Assembly: GCF_021347895.1 (NCBI RefSeq)
Contig: NC_067125.1
Location: 25,797,697-25,861,696 of the forward strand
Origin: Acanthochromis polyacanthus
Lineage: Eukaryota; Chordata; Actinopteri; Pomacentridae
Reading direction: 5' to 3'
DNA length: 64,000 nucleotides
Shown: in pieces, positions 47,422-59,400 of the stretch
Position numbering within the stretch: position 1 is the stretch's first letter
Layout: every line of letters starts with the position of its first letter
Notes under the pieces: model-generated
Seen by the model: only the letters and a program-made list of their open reading frames with translations
Databases searched by the model: none
Told to the model about the DNA's origin: nothing
Position numbers and translations under genes: made by a program

Positions 47422-50400
47422 CTTTAAATCATGGGTCTCAAACTCGCAGGCCAACTGCAGCCCGTGGGATGATATTTTGTGGCCCTCTACTTGAGATCAA
47501 AGTTTAGCATTGGTGCGGCACGCCTGCTTTTCTCATATGCTGCCGTCGTTGGTAAGACAGCAGCATTTGAGAAAATGTCGAAGAATGGCGGCAAAATGCC
47601 ACAAGCTGGGCTTGAACTCACAACCACCACACCAAAGGCAGAGGCTCAACCTGTTGAGCTATCGGTACAAGCAGGTAGAGGGGTCTGTGGGCCACTATAG
47701 TACTAATTCTCCCGGGCCGAAATTTTGCCCCTGCACGCCTCTGGTCGGAGCTTCCACTTGGCACGGGCGCAAATTTAGCATCTGCACATTTTTTTTTTAA
47801 CCTCACGAAGGTGTGCTGCATGTCTGTACAACTCTCGGCCGAGTGTGGATGGTGCGTTCAGGAGCGTCGGAATTTTCTATACTGCTGAAAATAACTGGGT
47901 TTACAACGGCTTACATGTGAAGAATTTGAATGTGTTGGAGACAAAATGACCCCTGACAAAAAGTGGGGGGGACACATCCCCACCGTCCCCCCCTAAACTG
48001 ACGCCTATGTTTATTAGCTTATGTATCATGCAGGTATTGAATTATGAAAGTAAATTTTATCCTGTGTTACCAAGCGCCCAATTATGAAAATGTGAACATC
48101 AGAGGTCACAGTTTTCAGTTATTTGCACAAGATTTTCACAACATCTGCTCCCTTTATCCTACATCTCACTGTGATGAATGATTTCATTTTGGGAGCTTTG
48201 AAAGGAGATGTGTAGACAGACAGACAGGCTTGTTTTAAACTGTCAGTAGAAATTTATATTTTGTAATATTAGGCAGAAACAGATGCTTTAATCACAGTGT
48301 TATTGTGTTGTTTGAATGAGCCAGCAGCAAGAGTTATGTTATGGTTTCAAAATTGTATTGCAGGATACATTATCAAGCTTCACACAAACTCCCTATGCTT
48401 GATTGATTATTGCACATGTAATCTGCCTGATCTCAGCTTTTGCATTCAGAGAGTAGACATAAAACACAACATAAAGCCAGTCTTCATACATTTTGCATCC
48501 ATTTTGAACATGAACATGCTAATAAGTCGGTCTATATAGTGTGGCTAATGGGACAAAGGTGTCTTAACTTATGATGGAGCTTTTCTGGCATGGCAAAGGG
48601 AGGAGTGTCTCCTCCACAAAAGCTCTAGTCATTGGTTTTGAGGAGTAGTATTTGCTGAGGTGACTGATGGTGTCAAATTTTTGCAGGGCAGATAGAGGCA
48701 GAGCACACAATTGGATGTCACGGGGGTGATGTCTCTGTCTTATTTATTGGGCCGGCCTGCCGAGCCGGGCTTTGTGAAACGAGGGGATGGGAAGGAGATT
48801 AAACCAGGCAAAGGGAAAAGGAGAGAGGAGGCATGAGAAAGATAAAGAGGTGTTGGTGTGAGAGAGAGAGAGAAGTTGGGGAAGAAGGGATGAAACTAAA
48901 AGAAAAAGAGAAGGCTGAAGGGCTTGAAAATAGCTAAAATGAAAGGAAGGGAGGAGGAACAAAGACGTGGAAGCATCAGAGAATGAAAGGAGAGGCGGAC
49001 AGAGCAAACCAGGCTATTAGAGAAAGTGGCAGCGAGAGAGAGGAAAGGATGAGAAACAGAAAGGCACTAAGATAAATGAGGTCGGACAGAGAGGAGGAGA
49101 GAGAGTTCAGGCAATGAATATCCGGTAGAGAGAGAGAGAGAAGGAGCAATCGAACAGAACTGACAGCAAAGACGAATAACGAGGAAACGGGAAGAAAGAG
49201 ATGAGATAGTCGAGGCTTTGAAGGATCAGGCTGGCATTATCTAATTCAAGCATTGTCATCTAATCCCATGAAGAGATCAAAACCAACAATGTGTTATTCT
49301 GTCACGCAACACACTCTGACATCCCTCCTCCGCCTGTTTCACTCCCAGAGCTCCACGCCAGTTGGTTTTTTACTCAAGTGTCACAAATGTACAGTTTAAT
49401 TTCCTGAAATATGTAGCAAATGTTTCCTGAGCAGGATGTAGAGAATAGGAAACTACAGGCTAGTTTCAGCTTGAGCTGCAATGATTTATCACTGAATCGA
49501 TCAGTTGTGAAGTACTGATTTGATCAGTTTGACTGTTTTTTTTAAGCAGATCTGCCTAAATTCTCTAATTTTAGCTTCTTACGTTTGAATGTCTTCCTGT
49601 TTCTTTTGTTCTCTATGGCTTCTTTTTAATATCTTTGGGTTTGGAACAAAACAAGACGTTTCGGACGTTTCAAAATTCTGATTGACATTTTTCAACATTT
49701 TCCAATTTTTTTTCGCCAACTGCAAACCCACTGTTGGCCTGTCATCATTTTGTATTTTTGTTGCAAAGCAGAATTACTATCACTTTTGATTTCACTTTCA
49801 AGTAGGATGGTTTGCTCGTATTTGGTGCTATAGTTTGTATTTCCAGCAGCATGACAACATGTGCGAGATCGGTTTTACATACTGTTTACAAAGAAATATC
49901 CATCCATCCATCCATCCATCCATCCATCCATCCATCCATCCATCCATCAATCCATCCATCCATATACTTATACAGCTTAAAGACTATAAACTGTGTCTTT
50001 AAAGTTTTAGGACAAAGTTAGCTATCTATCACATATATTACATATATGTCTTCTTACAATATGCACTTTAGTACGAGTCTCATTGCTTGTTTTTCAACCT
50101 AAATTTCTCATTTTTATAGTTATTTTTTTATATTTATTATTATCATTTTTGTTTGTACTCTACTGGGAGAATAGCGTTTCCTTTTTTAATGTGTGCAAAT
50201 ACACAGCAATTGACAGCAAAACAATCTTGAATCTTATTTGGCCATTTAATTAAGGCTCTTGTCACCCACTACGACTCAGAGACGTGTTAGAATATTTTTA
50301 AGATGGCAGTGAGGGTCAGAGCAAGAAGCTAGAAGGGAGAGTGAACACATTAAGACAGCTGAAGCCCACCTCCACCCTTCTTTCTCTCTTGACACCACCG

Positions 50401-53400
50401 GTTGGCCGTCAGCCAGCTATCCATCACGGAGGAGAAGACTTTGCAGAAGCCCAGAAGGCGAGGCATGCAAACAAATACCACTCGCCACCCTCACTGCCGG
50501 CACGAGTCACCAGCTCCGTGGCCTCGCCTCGTACAGGCTTCTATTCCAGATGATCTGTTTGAGAAAACACAGCATGAGAAATGAGTTTGTGATCAAGAGA
50601 GTGCGTGAGTAAGAAAGAAATAAAAGCGGAAAAGACAAAGAAAGTACAGAGAGCATGAGAAATGTGGGTTTTTTTTTTGTTTGAGCGAATGTGTGTGTGT
50701 GCGATGCAGAGGAAGAGGCGCTGTGAGTGTTTGGGTCCGGAGGGAAAAGGCTGATGAGTTGATCGAGAGATCAAAGGTGGAGCAGTCGGTGACGCTCAGG
50801 AAGCCTCACTCTTCCCTTTGGTGTTGTTTGGAGTCGGTTGAGCTCAAAACAGCACCGCAGGGAACCGAACAAGTAAATTTTTTTCTGTCATATTTCTGTT
50901 TCTGTCATTTGTGTGTGTGTCTTTTTTTTTTTATAAAAAGTGGATCATTGTGTACTTGTGGTGAGGCTTTTTCGTATCTGTGTCAGTCCCGGAAAATGTA
51001 GCAGTGAGTTGATGTGAGCTTGGACAGGAGATAATGTAATATTAGGTTCTTAGCTGATGCAATTGTCTTCTCTTCAGCAGTGGTTCAACACTGTGTGCAA
51101 GTGCTTTCCAAATGGGAGCTTCAGGATCATCCTGTCTGGATTTACTGCTTAATTTCTGAGATTAAAACACTGTATTAAGATGAAAGGAGAGGCTGGTTTC
51201 AGCTTTTATTTCACACCATTTATATGCAAAGAGCACATATCCAGGTTAGTGCGAAGATTTGCATAGATGTACATGCCATTTATGAAATTTAAATACGGCC
51301 ACGTTCTCATAGGTTTTATTGGCTGTTTCTGGTTCCTCGTCTTCAGCAGGGCCGGACGATGTGGGAAAAATATGTTACTGGGATCTAGCTGTGATTTTAT
51401 TTGCCATATAGTCTTTTACAATCAAGCTTCACTTCAGTATATGCTGTGTATGTGAATGTAACGTGAATGAGAATGAATTTGTAAAACCAATGACACAAAA
51501 GTTTAAACTGCTGCTGAATGTAAACATGGATGGCTGTTAAGTCATGTGCCCGAACCACATTGTACACATAGATCAGTAGGCAACCACAAACAACTGTTGA
51601 ATGTTTTAATCTGCTCTAATGAATTAAAAGTGAATTCCAGCATTAGTCTCATTATTTAATAGCCACACCCCGTCGATCCTAAGTTGCAGGCTTTGTGATG
51701 TGCTAATTGCAATGTTTCAAATTATAATATCTATTTGAAATCAAGTAGTTGTACATGTCTTGTCTGTAGTAGGTGGACTGGCTATGACATAAAACATGAT
51801 ACTTTACTGAGGTCTTCAGAGAAAGAGTCTACTCTTTTACCCTCTAGCTTAGCAGGTCAGCGGTGAGGATCATGTTCGCTGTAGCAAACCTACAATTGGC
51901 AGGCTGTGATATTTTGTTCAAGGACTGGTGTGCAGGAAGGAGGATGCTGAGCTGTAGATTCGAGAACAGTTTGTCTAACCTGTTGTTTGTCTATTTCTTC
52001 TGTGTGATCTTCGTTTTGTGGACTGCAGAGCAGCTGAAGGGACCGCTGGAGGAGTACGTGAACAAGCGCTACCCGGGTTTGGTGAAGATCGTAAGAAACC
52101 AGAAGAGAGAAGGGCTGATCAGGGCCAGAATCGAGGGCTGGAAGGTGGCCACCGCTGAGGTGACAGGATTTTTTGACGCCCACGTGGAGTTTACGCCATC
52201 ATGGTGAGTAAGTCTGAATAGAAGACAGTGCGGGACAGAAATGACTATGTCTGGATAAGGTTTGTTTCAGCTGTGAGGTGAAACATTTTAATTAGAAAGC
52301 ATCTGCATTTTCAGCATTTTTTGACTTTTTTCACCTTCTCCATCACTCCTTCCCTCCCATTTTTTTATTTTGCAAATTAGAAATATTGTCACTTTTGGTG
52401 TTGCCTCCAAAAAGTTGCTTTACTCATATTTTGCGCTTTATTTTGTTTCTTCTTCTTCTTCTTGACTTTTTTAAATACTCATTCTGAAAACATCTCAGGA
52501 TAAATTTTCAATTTTCAAGGCAAGTGAACTGCACTTTTGTGAATATTTGAACTAAATTTTTTTAATCTATTAGTGTATGACATTTCTAAATCATAATAAC
52601 AGCAATTACAATAATGGACTTTGTGCATAGATTTTTAAAATAATGTTCTAAAGGGCTTTATAGAAAAATAAAATGAGAAGACAGAGAGTAGCTGCAGCAG
52701 TAGGAAAAACATGCATTCAGTCTGTTTCACACCTAAAGAGTTCTAAAGTTGTGAAGGATTCAGATTGAAGGATACTATAGAACAAAAAACAGGCAATTAA
52801 ATAGAACATTTTCAGGTGGCCTGTTTGCAGAAGTCCATTTTATAGAACCATTTAGAAAGTGAAGCTGATTTGACAGATCTGAACACTTGACCGCTCACAA
52901 CATTGTAGTCACGTCCTGCTTACGCCTTTTTGTATGTCCGGTCATTTTCCAGCTCAGCGCGTACTTTAGAGTATGTACACAACACGGTTCTTTCAGAGTA
53001 AGTAGACAGATGCCCTCTAGAGCCGCACTGAGCTGAATCAAATAGAATTAGTAATAAAGTTGGTGCAACTTGAGGGACTATCTATCCGACTGAAGTGAAT
53101 GAAAAGAGCAGTGAGCTCAGGAGAAGCTCTGTGCTGTCGGCCTTTTACTTTGCCTCTGTTAAAGTGTGTGTGTTTTTTTTCTTTTCTGCTCTTGTCAGGG
53201 CCGAGCCGGTCCTAGCCAGGATAAAAGAGGACCACAAGAGGATCATCTTGCCCTCGATCGACAACATCAAGCACGACACGTTCGAGGTGGAGCGCTACGA
53301 GAACTCGGGACACGGCTACAACTGGGAGCTGTGGTGTATGTACATCAATCCGCCCAAACAGTGGTGGGACGAGGGAGACATGTCTGCTCCCATCAGGCAA

Positions 53401-56400
53401 GTAAACTGCACCGACATGAACGCACTTTTAAAAAGTCATTCACAAACAGAGCATTCACACCGATCAGCCACAACTTCAAGACCACTTGATGTGTTTGCCC
53501 CCTTTATGATGCAAAAACATTTCAGACCAGTCGGGGTATGGACATGGGACCTCTGAGGGTCTCCTTTGGTTTCTGGTATAAGGACGTCTGCAGCAATTTT
53601 TAAGGTCCTGTAGATTACAGGATGGGGCATCTGTAGATCAGGTTTTTCCAGGTCTTTCGGGTCTACATTTCCTCCCGGTCACTGCGCTCAGCCAACAAAA
53701 GATGCCTGTTAGACCCACCACAACAGAGCTAATCGACAGCCTTCTCCTCTGTGGAACCCGGTGGTAGAACGAGTTGCCAAACGTAGCCCTTGTCAATCAT
53801 TAAGAAAAGACTGAGTATGTTTAAAGAGCTCTTCACTGAATGCCTTTGCACTTGACAGACTGCACTTCCTGTAGGCAGTACAATCCTATTATCACACTGG
53901 GTCTTTAGTCTTTCCTTAAAGACTGAGAGGGATTCTGCAGATCAAACAGACTTGAACTGGTTCCAGCACCAGGGAACCACAGAGGAGAAGAACTCTCACT
54001 TTCAGGTCTACACTCAACCAACAAAAGGCGCCTGATCCAACCACCACAACAGGACCGGTCGATAGCTAGACTCTCCTCTGTGGTTCCCTGGTGGTGGAAC
54101 GAGTTAACAAACTCTGTTCAAATTGCAGAGTCCTTCTCCGTCTTTAAGAAAAGACTAAAGACCTTTAAAGAGCTCTTTACTGAACACCTTTGCACTTGAC
54201 AGACTGCAAAAAAAAGAAAAATTCCTATTACCTCCGGCACTTCCTGTAGGCACCAAGGTCCAATTATCATACTCGAACTTGTTTAGTGGCTCTTGTCCAG
54301 GTTGTTTTCTCCTGACTAGATCCTTGCTCGTCTGTATCTCCTCCCAGATGTACGTCGCTTTGGATAGAAGCGTCTGCTAAATGAAGTTGTAAATTGCAGT
54401 TGTAGAAATTATTCATAACAACTCACAGATGCCTAATCAGACTGGGATCTGCACTTTGGGCTCTTTGTCGCGTTCTTCAAGCAGTTTCTGCGTAAACTAA
54501 AAATACAGTTTAAGCTTATCCGCCTTCGTCTTAGATGTCTATTTTAGAAAAAAATCTGCTATAAGCTGCAGTAATATTTGAATTACCACTGTTTGTCTGC
54601 TTTATGTACGCACAAATCTTCCCATATGTCTTTTTTTTTTAGCACGATCTTGGAAAAAGATCAGGCTACACAGGTTCGCTTTATTTTGGATCAGTGTCAG
54701 ATGGTTGTTCTGTGTCAATGTCCACAAGAATGCCAGTTTTCAAGGTTTCCCTGCAGAATATTTCATCGTAATGAGATGATCGACAAAGCTAACTGCTTCG
54801 CCTTTCAGTGGTTTTAGAGTTGTGGCTGATCTGTGTATACACACATGCGTCTCACACTTCAAGAAAACAGATGTATATCTCAGAAAGATTATTTTACTCA
54901 GTTTTTAATCACCTAGATTTCGGGAGAATGAGAGGAAAATGAGAAATAAGCTTCTGCTTGAGTACCAGACTGCCTCAAGGCAATTTCAAAAGTGACAGCC
55001 TGAAGTAAAGAGTGGTTGTGCTCAAATGGGATTTTAATTATCTGATTTCCACCCATGTATTTGTTTTGAATCTGATTTTAGATCTCTTAAAAATAAACAG
55101 AAAATGGAAGCATCTTATAAACATGCATAAAATCACGAAGGCTCACATTCTGAACATCTGCGAAAATACATCAAATAATCCGTTCCACATTCAAACAGAC
55201 AAATCCAAATGACAGAATGCTCAGTGTAACTTGTTTTCATGTCGTGGTTTCTTCATCTCAGGACTCCTGCCATGATCGGCTGCTCCTTCGTGGCCAACCG
55301 TGACTACTTCGGAGAGCTCGGCCTGCTGGACTCGGGGATGGACGTCTACGGAGGGGAGAACATCGAACTGGGCATCAGGGTTTGTGTGTCACCCAGTTTC
55401 CTCCTGTTCCTGCTCCCTCTTTACCCCTGTAGGTTTAAGTGGAGCAGTGGCCACCGTTGCGTGGCACCGCTGATAAATGAGGCCCCATTAAGAGTCCTGG
55501 AGGACCAGGCCTGTGTGTGCAGCTCACAGCAGGGCAATGGAGATAAATAGGTCACATAGAGCAGCAAGGTTGGCAAGTTTTTCTGTGCTTTTTGAGAGAT
55601 TGAAGAGTCTGTTGTTGGTCTGCAGCATTAGTTTGTTTTTTGCCCAATCTGACTATAAGTAACAGATTTTCTGACTTTGAATTAGTGGAGACTTTTAATC
55701 TGATTTGATCAAATGGTGCTGTAGTGTCAGTTGGTGCTCAGCAATCCAAATGTACATGTTTCAGTTTCTTTTAGCTCTTTGTTTTAGTTTTAATTGACAT
55801 TATTGACTGGTTTGGTCTCATTACTCATCAGTTCCAGACACAAATTAGCAACTAGCAGGCTAAAAAGTGGAACATCTAGATTGATATTTTCCTCAGGTGT
55901 TGGTGTTGACCAAACCAGAGGTAAAAAGAGAGGAAAATGCTGGCCAACAAACACCTGTCCATCTGATTGTTCCCTGTGCTCCTGCTTTTATTAACCCAGG
56001 GGACATGATCATTGTTATATTTTCTGCCATCTAGTGGCCAAAAATTGTGAGTTTTTAACTTTATTTCCCCCAATAACACCTTCTGTCTGCAGGTGTGGTT
56101 GTGTGGAGGTAGCATGGAGGTGCTGCCCTGCTCCAGAGTGGCTCACATCGCAAGAATGAAGAAGCCCTACCACAGTAATATAGCTTTTCACACTCGGCGT
56201 AACGCTCTACGTGTGGCCGAGGTCTGGATGGATGAGTACAAGTCCAACGTCTACCTGGCCTGGAACATCCCCATGGAGGTGAGAGACGTGCTGCTGTGGC
56301 AACAACTCCTGCAGAGAGGCTGTTGTTAATAGTGTCTTATAAAGCAAAGTTTACTGCAGTGGCTGTGAAATTTGTTGGTTTATTGGGCATGAACCATTAC

Positions 56401-59400
56401 TGCTGTTGATAGAAATCTACATTACAGCTGATCCTGTTTGTCAGATATTTTTTCTGAACAGTAGCGTGTTATATCAGCAATCCATAAGCACTAGCAAAGC
56501 GGGCGTTTGGTTTAAATGTTGTTAATGATCACTTTAATTCCACAAGTCATGTGGAAATGGTGCCTCTGTAAAGCAGACACTTCCCATTAAGACTCGTTGC
56601 TCTCTTGCAGAACCACGGTATTGATTACGGAGACGTATCTCAGAGGGTTTCGCTGAGGAAGAGTCTGCAGTGTAAGAGCTTTCAGTGGTACCTCGACAAC
56701 GTTTACCCCGAGATGAGGAGGTACAACAACACGCTGTTCTACGGTGAGGTGAGTCATCGGTCCAACCGTGAAGGAGACAGAGACTGAAAAGCTTGTACAC
56801 CTAGAGTCTGGCGCGTTTGCACGAAACTGACGGAAGCGCTGAAAACAGATGAGTGAGAAATTGGTGAGACAAATCCTAAGAGGTTTATGAGGACAAAAGT
56901 GAGAAAGCACACAGAGTATATCCGTACAGGCTGTATCTGCATTTACATCCAAGACTTTACCCAACTCTGTGTGACACATAATCATGATGATAGCAGAAAA
57001 ATTTGATCTAAATTTTGATTTGCTGGCATTTGGTGCGTTAGTGTGTATTTCCAGTAGCAGGACATTGTGGATGTATGGTTGACTGAGAATGAACTACACT
57101 GCAGACCTTCTGTAGGCTTCTTATTCTTATTTTGAATTTTATACTGTATTTAGATGGGCCTGCACAGTGCCTCAGTGGTTAGCACTGTTGCCTTTCAGCT
57201 AGAAGATCCCTGGTTCACTTCCTGGCCTGGGCCTGGGATCTTTCTGCATGGAGTTTGCATGTTCTCCCTGTGCATGCGTGGGTTTTCTCTGGGCACTCCA
57301 GCTTCCTCCCACAGTCCAAAAATATGCTGAGGTTAACTGATCATTCTAAATTGTCCATAGATGTGAGTACTTGTTTTTCTTTCTGTGTAGCCCTGAGAGT
57401 AGTATTTTTATAGCTATCAGGGAGTATATCCATACACACAGTTTCAAGCCTAAATACTATAAATTGTTCATCTGCATTTGCATCCAAGTCTTTATCTCTC
57501 TCTGTGTGATGCATATAGATATGCTGGTAGCTGAAAAATGTGGTCTAAATTTTAGTTTGCTGATATTTGGTGCTTTAGTGTGTATTTTGTGTATTTCCAA
57601 TAGCAGGACATTGTGGATGTGTGGACATTACTTAGACATTGCAATACTAATTGTTTAAAATCCATCTCTTTAGACATTAATATGCTTTAGTTGACACTAT
57701 GCACTTTAATAACAGTGTCACTGTGCTGCTTTTTTATCCTACTTTTCTCAATTGCATTTTTATAGCTATTTATTTCTGTTGTTATCAGAGGGCATGTCCA
57801 TATCCATATACACAGTTTCAGCTGAAATAGTATAAATTTTTAATGTACATTTGCATCTGAGTCTTTATCTAGTGCTGTCTGATACTGATATTTGGTGCTT
57901 TAGTGTGTCTTTCTAGTAGCAAGACATTATGGATATATGGACGTTATTTAGACATTACAATGCTCTATCTAATACCTTAATACACTGTAAGTGACAGTGT
58001 GCACTTTAATACCAACGACTCTCTTTATCTCACTCTGACACATACAGTTATGCCAATAGCAGCCATGTTTTTTGTTTCTTTAACTGAATACAGTTGGGGA
58101 TATTCAGCGTTTGAATGCTTTTTTTTTTTTTTTTTTAATTTCAGATCCGCAACTCTAAAGTGAGCCACCTGTGTATGGATCAGGGTATGAAGGAGAACCA
58201 CACGGCCACCCTGCACCCCTGCCACGGGTGGGGTCCTCAGGTACCACACGGACACTCCACGCTCAGCAAAACGGCCACAGAGAGATGCTTTTTCCACTTT
58301 CTCAGCTCTCGCTCGAAAACACACACAACTCATTAGTGTGTTTCTCACAGAGGCTCAGCTGAAATCCTCTTAGGAGAGACTTCTGTCAGAATAAAAATGT
58401 TTCTGTGTTGCACTTTTGGTGCCGAAGCCCTGAGTCAGCCGGTGTCAGCTCCTCGGCCCATCGGCCCACGGGGCGTCTCTTTTTAGCTCGCAGTGGTGAA
58501 CAGGTGCTTCAGGGGGCAAGTTTTGGCTCCATTAGTGAAAGGCTAAAAAAAAACTGACAGACATGAAAAAATATTTTAAATTCTCACTCTTCAGTAGCAT
58601 TTTTAAAATGATCCATTTGATAAATATACATGCTTCAGCAGCAGTTTCTCACACTTTAATGTATATTCCACAGTGGGTTAAGAAACAGTAGTGACCTCTA
58701 GGGACCATAAGTAGGATCTAAAGTGGAAAATACATCTACGAAATCTGTCTTATAAACTGCAAACATATGACACAGTCTCTCTGCATGTGTTTAAGCATTT
58801 CTAAAGAGAATAACAGACTGACTGCATAATATTAAGAATGTCTGGATGCTTAACTTAAATGAAGCACAACTAAAAGCTTTCATCTTGTTGTCGCTAACTT
58901 TTTCCTGTGAATCTCTGCACTGCAATGTGAGCAACTTATTCTTTCAATTCAGAATTTCAGATGCTGCACTTATCAGTACATTCTAAGTTAGTCTTTGTGT
59001 TTAGCACAGAGCTGTGGCAGGAATCCATAAAACAGCTGACTGAAAAATCATTCATCTTAATATCAGGCATGTTATTTGGTCGCGGATATGCGAAAATTCG
59101 CTTATCAAGGTATCAATTTTGAGACCCAACGTGAATCGCCCAAATTCGATGAGAAAAAAAATATGGGGTGTAAGGGGTATAGGGTTGGATCGCACGTAGT
59201 TGTCAACAGTGCGCTGGCAAAAGCACGAGTTGGAAACAACGATTGGAGAGCATTATCGAAAGTTAGATGTAGCTGGGAAAGCGAGATTCATGGTGTGCGA
59301 CGATGAGACAAAATACAGCGACAGAGGATGCCAAGCGCTGATAGACCACATGAAAACGAAAAATCATGCCAGGAAATTGTACGAAAAGCGCTCTAACCAC

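Noticed and set aside
53166..53489. Long alternative frame across galnt17 exon 5
   Set aside because: It is out of frame with the conserved transferase sequence and crosses the exon border.
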